Below are positions 40,288-50,207 of a stretch of DNA of 64,000 nt, piece by piece. Numbering within the stretch: position 1 is the stretch's first letter; each line of letters starts with the position of its first letter. Location of the stretch: positions 17,303,001-17,367,000 of the forward strand of contig OX335653.1 of NCBI GenBank assembly GCA_946894095.1, read 5' to 3'. Position numbers and translations under genes: made by a program. Source of the stretch: Incurvaria masculella. Lineage: Eukaryota > Arthropoda > Insecta > Lepidoptera > Incurvariidae. The notes beneath the pieces are model-generated. The model worked only from the letters and a program-made list of their open reading frames with translations. It had not been told where the DNA came from and did no database searches.

Positions 40288-40501
40288 AGCAGGTCTATTC
40301 CTAGCATTCACTAATCAGAAAACAGGAATCCTGAGTCTAGAAAACCGTTTTTGTAGCGATTTTCTTGACGAAAATATTACGGAGCATAGTTTTTTAATAA
40401 TCAAGGTTTTCCATAGAAAAACACAGTTTAAAAATCGCTATAAAAGCGATTTTCTAGACTAACGATTCCTGATTACTGAATGCCAGGAATAGACCTGCTG
40501 T
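40288..40501. mobile_element. GCAGGCCTATTCCT foldback MITE, copy 2
   Basis: Ends CAGCAGGTCTATTCCTAGCATTCACTAATCAG and CTGATTACTGAATGCCAGGAATAGACCTGCTG; the inverted arms continue through AGTCTAGAAAA / TTTTCTAGACT. 214 bp, non-coding. Confidence 0.83.
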
Positions 40502-40619
40502 TCTTTATTGTTTCGTGCTCTAGGATGCTCTTGGGTGCCCAAAGCTTTCAATTTCACGAAATTTCGACGATGAAGAAGAATTTATAAATACTCCACTTTA
40601 TAAGCGGAAAACATTTAAA

Positions 40620-40970
40620 GTATTCAAAACAAGGGGCAATGAATGTTCAGGGTTCGCTCCTCGGGCCCTTCTTGGACCCCCCCCCCTCCGGCACCCCCCC
40701 CTCCCCCCTCGCCCCCATAATCCCCCAGAGAACATCTGTCAGAGCAGTGCTTAGGAGCGCAATTAGGTGGAATTACGTCGCTTGTACACAATCCGTATTC
40801 GGCGGTTTCTGCCACGCCGCCTCAGCCCCGCCCCGCCCCGCCCCGCAAGCCGACGTTGCTGCTTTGTGGGGGACACGTCAGTGTAGCGGCGGCGTGGCCG
40901 CGCCTCAGTGAAAATAGAATCACTGGCGGTAGCGCCGGCCGGTAGGTTCACACGCTAACGCTGTCGTGAA
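40620..40970. other. CpG- and C-rich tract, no gene called
   Basis: Long C-runs (40677-40686, 40694-40710) and GCCCCGCCCC repeats drive 60-90-codon frames on both strands. I see no motif supporting translation. Confidence 0.4.
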
Positions 40971-41526
40971 GGCTTGAATTTTAAGAAATTAATTCTTTGT
41001 CCATTGGTCAAAGCACAATTTTGGCCATAAAACTAGCAAAATCGTCTTCCAGACCCTAACGGTTCCCTACACTTGAAAGTCGTCAGATTTAAATATTTTT
41101 TTAATCACTTGAGTTAGCTTAATTCTATGTTCGTATGTTTAGATTTTTTTCCAAATACCTTTTTTTTCAGTAAACAAAAATTTAAATTAAAGTATAAAAA
41201 AATATATTTTTATTTGAATATTTTTTAGCCAATGTTTTCTAATATAAAAGGCATAATAAAAAATTAAAACATTAAGATGTTGATTTTGATTATATATTTT
41301 TTAATCCAAAATTTAAAAACCTAGTAAAACATTAAAAGGATGGGAACAGTTATCTCATGGGGAATTGAAAGAACGACTCTTTTAAATATTACCATGGTAA
41401 ACTAACTCACCTGCCTGGTGAACAGACAATTGGGTCATTGACGTTTAGTTTTATTTCGTACCTTGCAAACTGTCAAACGACGTGTTATTCGAGCAAATGA
41501 AACTAATAAGTGAGAGAAATGTAGAT

Positions 41527-41655
41527 TTAAGGTGGCCCTTCCCGGCGGGACTAAGTCATTCGCGGGCACGGTACAAAACCGTGCTATTGCGCTCTGAGAC
41601 ATTCTCTGTTTCAAACAAAAAGACAGGCTCCGTGATGAGGAGGATGCAAAATTTT
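41527..41655 (+). mobile_element. TTAA-flanked MITE, 5' fragment (copy B)
   Basis: TTAA|GGTGGCCCTTCCCGGCGGGAC...GACAGGCTCCGTGATGAGGAGGATGCAAAA, then family similarity stops. Confidence 0.82.
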
Positions 41656-42300
41656 CTATTTTAGGTTATGTTATTATTTCTCTTATAACGATTATAGTAT
41701 GTTCCTTTATGGTACATTTTTGTACTTTTTTATACAATGTCCTATTGTGTACTGTTTTCGTGTATTTTCCGTAATTTTTTTTTTGTAAATTAGTTCAAAG
41801 TTACTGTGTGTACAACCGGCTCATGTTTGCTTGGTAATTATAATTTGTGTCACAAGCAAACAAACCGTAAGTCTTAGCGTGTACTGTATTATATAAAAAT
41901 ACAATGAAAAAATATATGTTAAATAAAAGCCACTACGTGGTACTGAACTTGAGCGCCTGAACTGAATAAAAAACTCGGACAATGTTTCATTGCAAAAATG
42001 TTGCTGTTTTTGGGGCGTCAGAAGATGTTGCAACAGCAGCGTGTGTCGAGCTACGTTGAACTAGACTAAGCACTAAGACCGGCAGAACCGCGGCGGGAGG
42101 GTGAGGTGCGGCGGAATGGGACACAGCGGCGGCAGGAAGGGGGTGGGAGGAGGGGTAAGGCGAGGCGAAGGAGACGCTGATCGTAAAGCACGTATGAGGC
42201 GACGCACTCGTGTCTGCGGTAGATAGCGACTTCGCTCCGGGGCGCTGGCCTATGTGACACTAGAGGAAGCAACCACAAGAACAATACATTATGTCTTCAA
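41656..42300. other. no gene recognised; GC-rich patch
   Basis: 42070-42240 is GC-rich and gives a 72-codon minus frame without motifs. Confidence 0.35.
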
Positions 42301-42462
42301 TCATTACCGCCTATGACACAGCCGCAAGGAGGTATCGTTCGTCGTAAAGCAACTTATCAGTTTCGATCTTATTTGCGTGCATATATTATTGTTAGTATTT
42401 TAAGTCCCTGTATACTGTTGTATCTGTATATGTTTGTATAAATAAATAAATAAATAAAATCG
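42301..42462 (+). mobile_element. possible LINE 3' end
   Basis: AT-rich sequence ending in a (TAAA/AAAT)n tail at 42438-42460, as LINE 3' ends in this window do. No coding part is visible upstream, so the call is weak. Confidence 0.3.
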
Positions 42463-42610
42463 GAAAGGTTTAAATATTTAGCTTTGATTATACCTCTATT
42501 ATTCCGTCTAAATTTGGTGACGTGTGTGAATATTGTACGCCAATGCTAAGTTTTAATTTAAAACGAGAGAAAAGAGAGGAATAAATATTATAAAGGGGAA
42601 AGTTTGTAAT

Positions 42611-42647
42611 AATGGATGGATGGATGGATGGATGGATGGATGGATGT
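42611..42647. repeat. (ATGG)n microsatellite
   Basis: About nine ATGG/GGAT units, immediately followed by a Helitron-like segment. Confidence 0.9.
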
Positions 42648-42770
42648 TTGTTACTCTTTCACGTAAAAACTACTGAATGGATTCTAATGAAACTTTACAA
42701 TAATATAGCTTATACATCAGAATAACACATAGGCTACAATTTATGTGCCCATGGGCTTTAGAACTTTCAC
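42640..42770 (+). mobile_element. Helitron-like fragment
   Basis: GGATGTTTGTTACTCTTTCACG.AAAAACTACTGAATGGATT followed by AGCTTATA...CAGAATAACACATAGGCTA resembles, from memory, the body of a common non-autonomous lepidopteran Helitron. No CTAG end is present on this fragment. Confidence 0.45.
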
Positions 42771-43319
42771 GGGGCTGCTAAAACGATGCCGGTAGCGATA
42801 CATCACACTAGGGGGAGAGGAGCCGGGGGCGGTGGCGGGGAGCGGCGGCGGGGGGAGGGCAGACGTGGTGACTGTTTGGTGTCCGTTTGGCGAATTTTCA
42901 AGGCACTAGCGATTTGTAAAACTTAGTACATGTACATTTAAATACCCGGGAATTAGGATTGGCTAAATAGAATTCAGTTCCGCTTACGCTAAGATGGGGC
43001 TGTCATACAAACTGCAATGCTATGCACGGCTCGGCTTTGCGGCGGCAGCGCTTACTTTTACTGAAGTACGGCTTGGTATTTCCTGCAACTTTAGGACTAC
43101 TTGGCATCACGCTAAATCGCCGGAGGAGCGACCAACAGAATAAAATCCTTGAGAACCAATTACTCGATTTAGATGTGCATTGTATCTACGTCTAGCCTGA
43201 TTCTACTAAAAACTTATAGATTACATAATATAACGCTTCATTACCAGAAGGGTAAGTAGTGAGTCTTAAAGTCTTATAACATGCGAACCACTTACCTGAT
43301 TTATATGCGTATTTTATCA

Positions 43320-43480
43320 ATGTATAGCATCTCTGGGAGCAGTCAGGTTCGAGATGGGTTACTGTTTTCGATGTTGAGGCTGGCTGTGGGTTGGAGTCCA
43401 CGCAAAACTTACCTACGTTACACGTTACTTACTAGGTAAGCAATGTAGCAGTGAAAGTGCAGAAAGGTTCTCGCGGCAAA
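43320..43480 (+). mobile_element. old diverged 5S-headed SINE fragment
   Basis: AGCATCTCTGGGAGCAGTCAGGTTCGAGATGGGTTACTG...TTGAGGCTGGCTGTGGGTTGGAGTCCACG, then TTACTTACTAGGTAAG, follows the second half of the 5S head and the start of the body with many substitutions. Confidence 0.5.
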
Positions 43481-43499
43481 TGTTTTTTTTTTAAATAGC

Positions 43500-43712
43500 C
43501 ACCAAACGTCAACGAAGCTCTAAATGGGAATTATTGGATGTTTCTCATTAAATCATGCTATTTCGGCTCGAACGATCTTGATTAAATTTGGTAGATGGAT
43601 ACATTGTCCTGGACCAGTTTGACCCTATTTTGGACCCGTCATGTGGGCTACTTTTTATCCATGAGATAATTTAGCCGACACTAACCCGAGCGGAGCCGGG
43701 TATCGCAGCTAG
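43500..43712 (+). mobile_element. Helitron 3' end
   Basis: Ends in a short hairpin CCCGAGCGGAGCCGGG, then TATCGCAGCTAG followed by T. A hairpin 5-10 bases before CTRR|T is the diagnostic Helitron 3' end. No helicase or Rep coding is present, so it is a non-autonomous copy. The 5' TC end is not identified. Confidence 0.72.
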
Positions 43713-43864
43713 TAGAGTATATTTATGAGCTGTCGTCCGAGCGGTGCACACCGATGGAAAGACGATTTCTTACGATTCGGGTAAGGAATTGGATTCGCTA
43801 ACTCCTGATGTTTTGAGTGGCAACGATACTTAAGAAAGGACATCATTTAGTGCAACGAAGGTTC

Positions 43865-43985
43865 GATGTTGCGCGTCCTGAATTAGTAACCTAGCTGACT
43901 GGCCGGCATTACTCTCACTGTATTATTACTAAAACGTATATGAAAACTCATTAGCTATACGGAAGAGTTTTGGTCGTCCACGAAT
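43865..43985 (+). repeat. GC-rich dispersed repeat, diverged copy
   Basis: GAATTAGTAACCTAGCTGACTGGCCGGC...ATACGGAAGAGTTTTGGTCG follows the order of the copy at 26.35 kb, as does the sequence just upstream (CATTTAGTGCAACGA...GGCGCGTCC-like). Confidence 0.45.
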
Positions 43986-44093
43986 CGATTTTATATGTAG
44001 TGTTGATTTGTTGAAAAAAATAAATATTTTCTATGTTGTGCACATCCGCCCGCGTTTCCCCGCTACTGTCGACAGCTGGCGTCGAAGAGTTCT

Positions 44094-44322
44094 GGGGATT
44101 CATTCAGGTAAGAGTGAGTTCGAATTCGTCGCTAATTATCATCTCACTTTTTTAAATAGTTCATGTTTCCAAACTTATTAAACATCATTTTAGTTTGGAG
44201 AAAATCTAGTTTGTCCCATAATACCTTGGAAGTACAGATATCAGTTCCATTATTTAAATAATAACATATTTCCTAGTTATTTTTTGGTTGACCCGAACTC
44301 ATTCTTACCTGAATCGGCCCCC
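44094..44322. mobile_element. 229-bp MITE with ~29-bp inverted ends
   Basis: GGGGATTCATTCAGGTAAGAGTGAGTTCG and CGAACTCATTCTTACCTGAATCGGCCCCC. AT-rich inside, non-coding. Confidence 0.8.
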
Positions 44323-44780
44323 TGTACACTCCCGCTGTTTCTACTATTAGGAAATATTCCAATATCGGAGCAGCAGCAGTAAATGCGAACGACTGCGATG
44401 CGATGTCATTGGATAAGTGCATCTTCTATTGAAAGAGATCTGAATCGACGCGACGCTGCGAGTGACGGGCGCCTCTTCGCAAGCGGAAAGTTGATTTTGC
44501 CCGAGCGCATCGGCGCTGCGTCTATGCGATTGACAGCCGATTAGGTTGCCCTAGGCGCTGGCGCGGCTCCAACTCTTCGCACACACTGTAATGATAGCAG
44601 CGGAGCATTTTCATAGTTTTCCGCATCAACATTTTCTCGGATATCGTGCGGGGAACTCGTGCTCACATTTTGAACGAGCTTCATGGAACTAAATGCTAAA
44701 TAGGAATGTTACGACGGAGATTTAGTTATGAGAAATCCTCTTTTTAGTTCGTCTTCGGGATGAAAGATCGCTGAACTTTT
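44323..44780. other. no gene recognised; GC-rich patch
   Basis: 44390-44580 is GC-rich; no frame or RNA gene is recognised. Confidence 0.35.
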
Positions 44781-45078
44781 AAAAACCGGCCAAGTGCGAG
44801 TCGGACTCGCAAACGAAGGGTTCCGTACGATTGTACAGGATTTACAAAAAAAAAAACACGTTTTTTGTATGGGGCCTCCATTTAATTTTTATTATTTTAG
44901 AATGTTACCTATTTGTTGTTAAAGCGGCAAAATAAATACATAATCTGTGAAAATTTCAGCTTCCTACCTGTTACGGTTCATGAGATACAGCCCTGTGACA
45001 GACGGACGGACGGACGGACAGAGGAAGCTTAGTAATAGGGTTCCGTTTTTACCCTTTGGGTACGGAACCCTAAAAAAA
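44781..45078 (-). repeat. GGGTTCC repeat, full length
   Basis: AAAAACCGGCCAAGTGCGAGTCGGACTCGC to GGGTACGGAACCCTAAAAAAA. A good reference copy in reverse. Confidence 0.88.
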
Positions 45079-45154
45079 GAAGTAGTCTTGATTGTTCTGT
45101 ACTGTTCATCTGTTTGTTTTCTTCAGGTAATCTGTTACTCCTGCCATACTGTTG

Positions 45155-45330
45155 ACTGTGACTAACTCGATGGAAAACAAGGACAATTTTTTATAGTTTT
45201 TGTCCAATACAATGGTACCAAAAATAAGCGAGTTTTTCCCTAAAACCTAGAAGGGGAAGAGGACCTACAGTTTTACATGGATTCCAAACCATGGAAGACC
45301 TCTCATTCGTAATACCTTCCCTAATCCCGC
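45155..45330 (-). mobile_element. degenerate SINE fragment
   Basis: GATGGAAAACAAGGACAATTTTT, CCAATACAATGGTACCAA, AGAAGGGGAAGAGGACCTACAGTTTTACATGGATTCCAAACCATGGA and CTCATTCGTAAT follow the reverse SINE body including the tRNA-type spacer edge. Confidence 0.6.
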
Positions 45331-45415
45331 AAACTCCGCGGGGATAAATCCCACCTAATTACGGCCATATAAGTCTAAAAACACTCCATTTCAATTACGG
45401 CTCGGCAGAGTTCTT

Positions 45416-46775
45416 CAGCGTTGCCATTAGCTACGTAAACTGCGCGCGTGCTCTCCGCACGCCCTCTCGGCTCGAGTCGTGTTGACATTAGCGCAGCCCT
45501 GCCCACAATATTAGGCAAATTGCTCCGCGAGAGAGCCTGCGATGGCTTGAGCCTGAATACACGACGGAGTTCAAGAGACCCTAGTACCACTTGTAACCTA
45601 AATTGGCGTTTACGCCAAACCGGTCGACTGGTGTTTTGAAATGTATAAAGAAATTGAAGAGCGCGCTCAGTGGGCGTTAAGCGTACTAACATTTGCGAGT
45701 CAGAGTTTGATTTGACCGCTTACTTACCGTCGCCGTAAATACGTTGACGTTGCCGTTTATGCCGACTTTGCGTTTTTATACGAATCGGAAGTCCGAGTTT
45801 GACATTGACGGCTTGAAGAAGTATAACTACAGAATGTCTAGTAAAAACTTGTATAGAGTTTGACGTTAGCAATGTAAAGTGCGCGCGCGCTCGCCGCGCG
45901 CCCTCTTGGCTCGACTCGTGTTGACATTAGCGCAGCCCTGCCCACAATATTAGGCAAATTGCTCCGCGAGAGAGCTGGCGATGGCTTGAGCCTGAATACA
46001 CGAGGGCGTACCAGAGCCCTAGTAACAGTTATCACCATTATTGGCGTTTTCGTCAAACCGATCGACCGGCGTTTTCAAATGTATCGAGAAATTGAAGAGC
46101 GCGCGCAGTGGGCGTTAAGCTTACTTACCGTCGCCGTAAATACGTTGACGTTGCCGTTACGCCGACATCGCGTTTTCATACGAATCGGAAGTCCGAGTTT
46201 GCCATTGACGGCTTGAAGAAGTAAAACTACAGAATGTCTAGTAAAAACTTGTATAGAGTTTGACGTTAGCAATGTAAACTGCGCGCGTGCTCGCCGCGCG
46301 CCCTCTTGGCTCGACTCGTGTTGACATTAGCGCAGCCCTGCCCACAATATTAGGCAAATTGCTCCGCGAGAGAGCTGGCGATGGCTTGAGCCTGAATAGA
46401 CGACGGCGTACCAGGGCCCTAGTAACAGTTGTCACCATTATTGGCGTTTACGTCAAACCGATCGACTGGCGTTTTCAAATGTATTGAGAAATTGAAGAGC
46501 GCGCGCAGTGGGCGTTAAGCTTACTTACCGTCGCCGTAAATACGTTGACGTTGCCGTTCATGCCCACTTTGCGTTTTCATACGAATCGGAAGTCCGAGTT
46601 TGACTTCGAAGGTTTGAAGAAGTAAAACCACAGAATGTCTAGTAAAAACTTGTATAGAGTTTGACATTAGCGCAGCCCTGCCCACAATATTAGGCAAATT
46701 GCTCCTCGGGAGAGCCTGCGATGGCTCGAGCCTGAATACACGACGGAGTGCCAGAGACCCTGTCCAACTTGTGAC
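45416..46775. repeat. tandem array, ~345-440-bp units derived from a MITE
   Basis: TTGACATTAGCGCAGCCCTGCCC recurs at about 45,482, 45,920, 46,319 and 46,663. Between the recurrences lie repeated copies of the 37.3-kb MITE body (GGCGTTT.CG.CAAACCGATCGAC.GGCG, GAAGAGCGCGC.CAGTGGGCGTTAAGC, CGAATCGGAAGTCCGAGTTTG, GTCTAGTAAAAACTTGT). Each unit joins MITE sequence to a second segment (CTCGCCGCGCGCCCTCTTGG...). Open frames across it are repeats of one another and not genes. Confidence 0.85.
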
Positions 46776-47092
46776 CTAAATTGGCCTTTACGGAACTAAA
46801 GTTACGTAACAACGTCAAACTCAATACACGTTTTTTCTAGATATTCTGTGGTTTTACTTCTTCAAACTGTCCAAGTCAAACTCGGACTTCCGATTTGTAT
46901 GAAAACGCGAAGTGGACGTAAACGGCAACGTCGACGTATTTACGGCGACGATACGTAAGGCGTCGGATCAAACTGAGACTCGCAAATGTTAGTGTGCTTA
47001 ACGCTCACTGCGCGCGCTCTTAAATGTCTCCATACATTTGACAACGCTAGTTGATCGGTTCGGCGTAAACGCCAATTTAGGTTACAAATGGT
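46776..47092 (-). mobile_element. inverted MITE copy closing the array
   Basis: From GACCTAAATTGGCCTTTACGG to GCGTAAACGCCAATTTAGGT the MITE is complete but reversed relative to the preceding units (CTAGATATTCTGTGGTTTTACTTCTTC, CAAACTCGGACTTCCGATT, GCTTAACGCTCACTGCGCGCGC). Confidence 0.82.
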
Positions 47093-48112
47093 ACTAGGAG
47101 TAAAGGGCACATCGGACGGAAATGGCGACAGAAACTCATACGTACTGCGGGAGCGCCACGTATGCACCAATAGTAGATTGTTTGTATGCACATTACACTT
47201 GCCGAAATCGTGCTACTGCTGTATGCCAGTCGAAAATCTCAGACACAAATCAGAAAAAAATCTGTTATACGATTTCTTTTAAACTCGAAAAAGCATAATC
47301 CCGCATTCTTAATAGATTTTTTATATTTTCATTTATTATTGTATTTTGTGCTTACCGAAAACGTAAAATTCCAAATATTTACGGAACTGAGATCGTAAAG
47401 ACCTTAGTTACGTGACTAGTATATTATAGTGATGGGCAAATGTAATGGTACGACTTTTTTAAGGTTCCTTGTGCCCTAAATAAAAAAAAAACAATCCCAT
47501 TAATATAGTGGAAGCTCAGAAGGCCTTTGCTGAACTAACGTATGAATGAATGTGAACAACCATCACATATTTAAATTCTAAGGAGTAGATTCATTTAAAG
47601 GAGAATGCCCAAATCCAGGCCCCTTAGAAATCATTCGTTTCTTTCTTTGAAACGAATGCGATAATTTACATTTATTATTTAATCGTATTTAAAACTATCT
47701 GAATCCACATTTTTGACGGCCAGTTACTCGTTACATAATTAAAGGAATCATACCCAATTACTTATTATCCTACTAACAATATGAATAAGACAAGGACAGA
47801 ACATTGCATAGTATTTCCGTTGTCACAAGACGTGTTCGGGTAGCCTGCTCTATGCCATTCCATCCGGCAAGGGAGAAAAAAAGGCGTAAATACGTATGTA
47901 AAATTATTCCTAGAACCAATGTGAAGGATTGTTGCTTATGAAATATCAAAGAGACTCTAAAGTCTGATCGTTTTTATTGCGTTTCGACTGGAGCATGTTG
48001 CTCTACGCTGAGCTCTCTGGGGTCTATTAAACATTCATAATCTCGAAACCGCATTTTGTCAACAACTTCAAAATGGCAATGAATTTGGTCTTTGAAATTC
48101 AAAACTCGAAAA
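47093..48112. other. AT-rich, no gene recognised
   Basis: Short frames only; no terminal repeats recognised. Confidence 0.35.
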
Positions 48113-48587
48113 GTTTATTTATTGATTTATTTATATATGTTTATTGCACTCAAAATTCGGGAAAAAGGTACAACTTAATGCCAGGGGCAATCTCTACCAG
48201 TCTACCTTTGGGTATCGTGAGCAGTAGTGCGAGTAGCGGTTATAGAGTCAAATGAATTTACTACAACAAATATTATACAAAATATACTAACTACTTATAT
48301 ACATATAAATATAAATATACATCCAGTTCAATGTAGCCGAGCAATATAAGGAAGTTCCTGGCATGGCACCTAGTTCCCATGTGGTGTGTTGGGCTAATAC
48401 CATGACAGAAGGTGTGGTATTAGCCATCATGTCCAGTCACATAAAAAAAATTTAATATAAATATATAAACACTATATATAATACAGAAATAGAAAATAAA
48501 GTATGATACTTAACACTATCACAAATATTGAGAGAAAAAAAACAAACAAATGTATTGCCAATAGGAATAAAAATTAACTGAAAACAG
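48113..48587 (-). mobile_element. 5'-truncated LINE copy (3' UTR only), with nested SINE
   Basis: Near-identical to 49841-50190: GTTTATTGCACTCAAA, ACAACTTAATGCCAGGGGCA, TCTACCAGTCTACCTTTGGG, TGAATTTACTACAACAAATATTATA, ATTGCCAATAGGAATAAAAATTAACTGAAAAC. It is broken at about 48320-48450 by a SINE tail fragment. Confidence 0.88.
48320..48450 (+). mobile_element. SINE 3' fragment nested in LINE 3' UTR
   Basis: CATCCAGTTCAATGTAGCC to the stem-loop GGCTAATACCATGACAGAAGG.TGTGGTATTAGCC, CATGTCCAGTCACAT and A-run. The uninterrupted counterpart at about 50041 reads TATACATTAACATAAATA. The head is absent. Confidence 0.85.
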
Positions 48588-49336
48588 TTATATTATTTTC
48601 TTAATTATAACACTGGTTTGGGAGATAAACACATACATTTTGAGGGGCCCAAAATGTATGGGGCAATGGGCATTCTCCTTTACAAACTAAAACGTACCGC
48701 AAATTTAAAAATGTTCTCTAAAGAATTTTTTGAATGCATAAAGGGGCTCGATTCTTGTTCATCTCTTTATGCCGGGCACTTAGCTTTGTCTGCGGGACGA
48801 CATCATTCTAGTGCCCTCACTCGTCGGCGGCGGAAGTGCCTTCAACTTGAGCCCCAGACCAGGAACTGTGAGTGGCTTAATTCACTCTTCATAATGAGCC
48901 GGATATATGTTTTTTTTATGTGGCGATGGATGTGTTTAAAGTTGAATCTTAAGAACGGCCCGTAAGCTATGCTCCCTATACAAACGCAGTTTACTAATAA
49001 TTTGGAAACCGCTGTTCCAATTAAATTGATATTTAATATCTAATATCAGGTAACAAACATCTGTGTCTGCATGCTTTTGTTTTTTTTGAAAAATCCAAAC
49101 CGAATGAAATGAAAGCAAAAAGAAAATCTTCATACGAATTTTGTTTTCTTTATGGTTTGACCCAGAATACATTTACCGAAAAAACAAAGGAATGCAGATA
49201 CAGATATTTGTAGCCTAATATTATATACCAAATATCAAGTAGGTTGGAACATTGGTTTTCAAATGATTAGTAAACTACGTTTGTATGGGAGGCGAAATTT
49301 TCAGGTGCTTACGGGCCGACCTTAATATCTTTTTGT
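48588..49336. other. no gene recognised
   Basis: A 115-codon frame (48618-48965, +) has no recognised motif. 48960-49320 is AT-rich without terminal repeats. Confidence 0.35.
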
Positions 49337-49447
49337 GCAACCTGACATGAATGGTAAAAACTACCATTATGATAGTAGCCCAATACACCACATTCCCGAT
49401 CGAATTAGGTGCCATGCCAGGACCTCCTTTCCTTTATGAGCACGGTG
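49337..49447 (-). mobile_element. SINE 3' fragment
   Basis: CAACCTGACATGAATGG...ATGATAGTAGCCCAATACACCACATTCCCG.TCGAATTAGGTGCCATGCCAGGACCT...ATGAGCACGG, reverse orientation. Confidence 0.7.
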
Positions 49448-49560
49448 GGCATAACTAGCATGGCATGGTATAACGCCTGATTCTTTTGAGAATGCGGTGT
49501 TTTGGGCTTATATCATGACTGGGTGTGTTATCCATCTATGACCAGTAACATCTATGTCCA
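49448..49560 (+). mobile_element. SINE 3' fragment, opposite orientation
   Basis: GGCATGGTATAACGCCTGATTCTTTTGAGAATGCGGTGTTTTGGGCTTATATCATGACTGGGTGTGTTATCCATCTATGACCAGTAA follows the SINE 3' end and runs into the 16-bp tandem repeat. Confidence 0.65.
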
Positions 49561-49675
49561 GTACCATCTGTGCCCAGTTCCATTTATGTGCAGTTAAATC
49601 TTTGCCCAATTCCATCTATGTCCAGTTCCATCTATTTCCAGTTCATCTATATCCAGTGTCATCTATGTACAGTTA
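49533..49675 (+). repeat. 16-bp minisatellite grown from a SINE tail
   Basis: Nine units of about 16 bp (CATCTATGTCCAGTTC and variants such as CATCTGTGCCCAGTTC and CATTTATGTGCAGTTA), then an A-run. The unit equals the last unique bases of the SINE (CATCCATGTCCAGTTA). Confidence 0.9.
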
Positions 49676-50207
49676 AAAAAAATCTGTCGATTTTTAGTAA
49701 TGCTGTGAGCAAATTGTGAGCAACAACTGAGAATCCTACATTTATTACGGAACGCTCGAAAAATAGCTTTGTTTTTGCCTAAACGGCGACGACCCGGTAG
49801 AAAGCTTTTGAGCCCATATTGTGCAAGGAAATAACAAAAGTATTTATTTATTTATATATGTTTATTGCACTCAAAAAATCGGGCAAAAGGTACAACTTAA
49901 TGCCAGGGGCATTCTCTACCAGTCTACCTTTGGGTATCGTGAGCAGTAGTGCGAGTGGCAGTTATTGAGACAAATGAATTTACTACAACAAATATTATAC
50001 ACAATATACCAACTACTTATATACATATAAATATAAATATACATTAACATAAATATATAAACACTTTACATAATATAGAAACAGAAAATAAAGTATGATA
50101 CTTAACACTATCACAAAAATTAAGAAAAAAAAAAAAAAACAAACAAATGTATTGCCAATAGGAATAAAAATTAACTGAAAACTGGGGGGGGGGGAGTAAA
50201 GACGTAA

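Noticed and set aside
40620..40970. CpG island promoter
   Set aside because: C-runs and GCCCC repeats explain the composition; no gene lies next to it.
45375..46487. Frames of 63-105 codons with similar proteins at 45.4-46.5 kb
   Set aside because: They are the repeated units of the MITE-derived array read in the same way.
45416..47092. CRISPR array
   Set aside because: Units are long (345-440 bp) and similar throughout, without short direct repeats and unique spacers.
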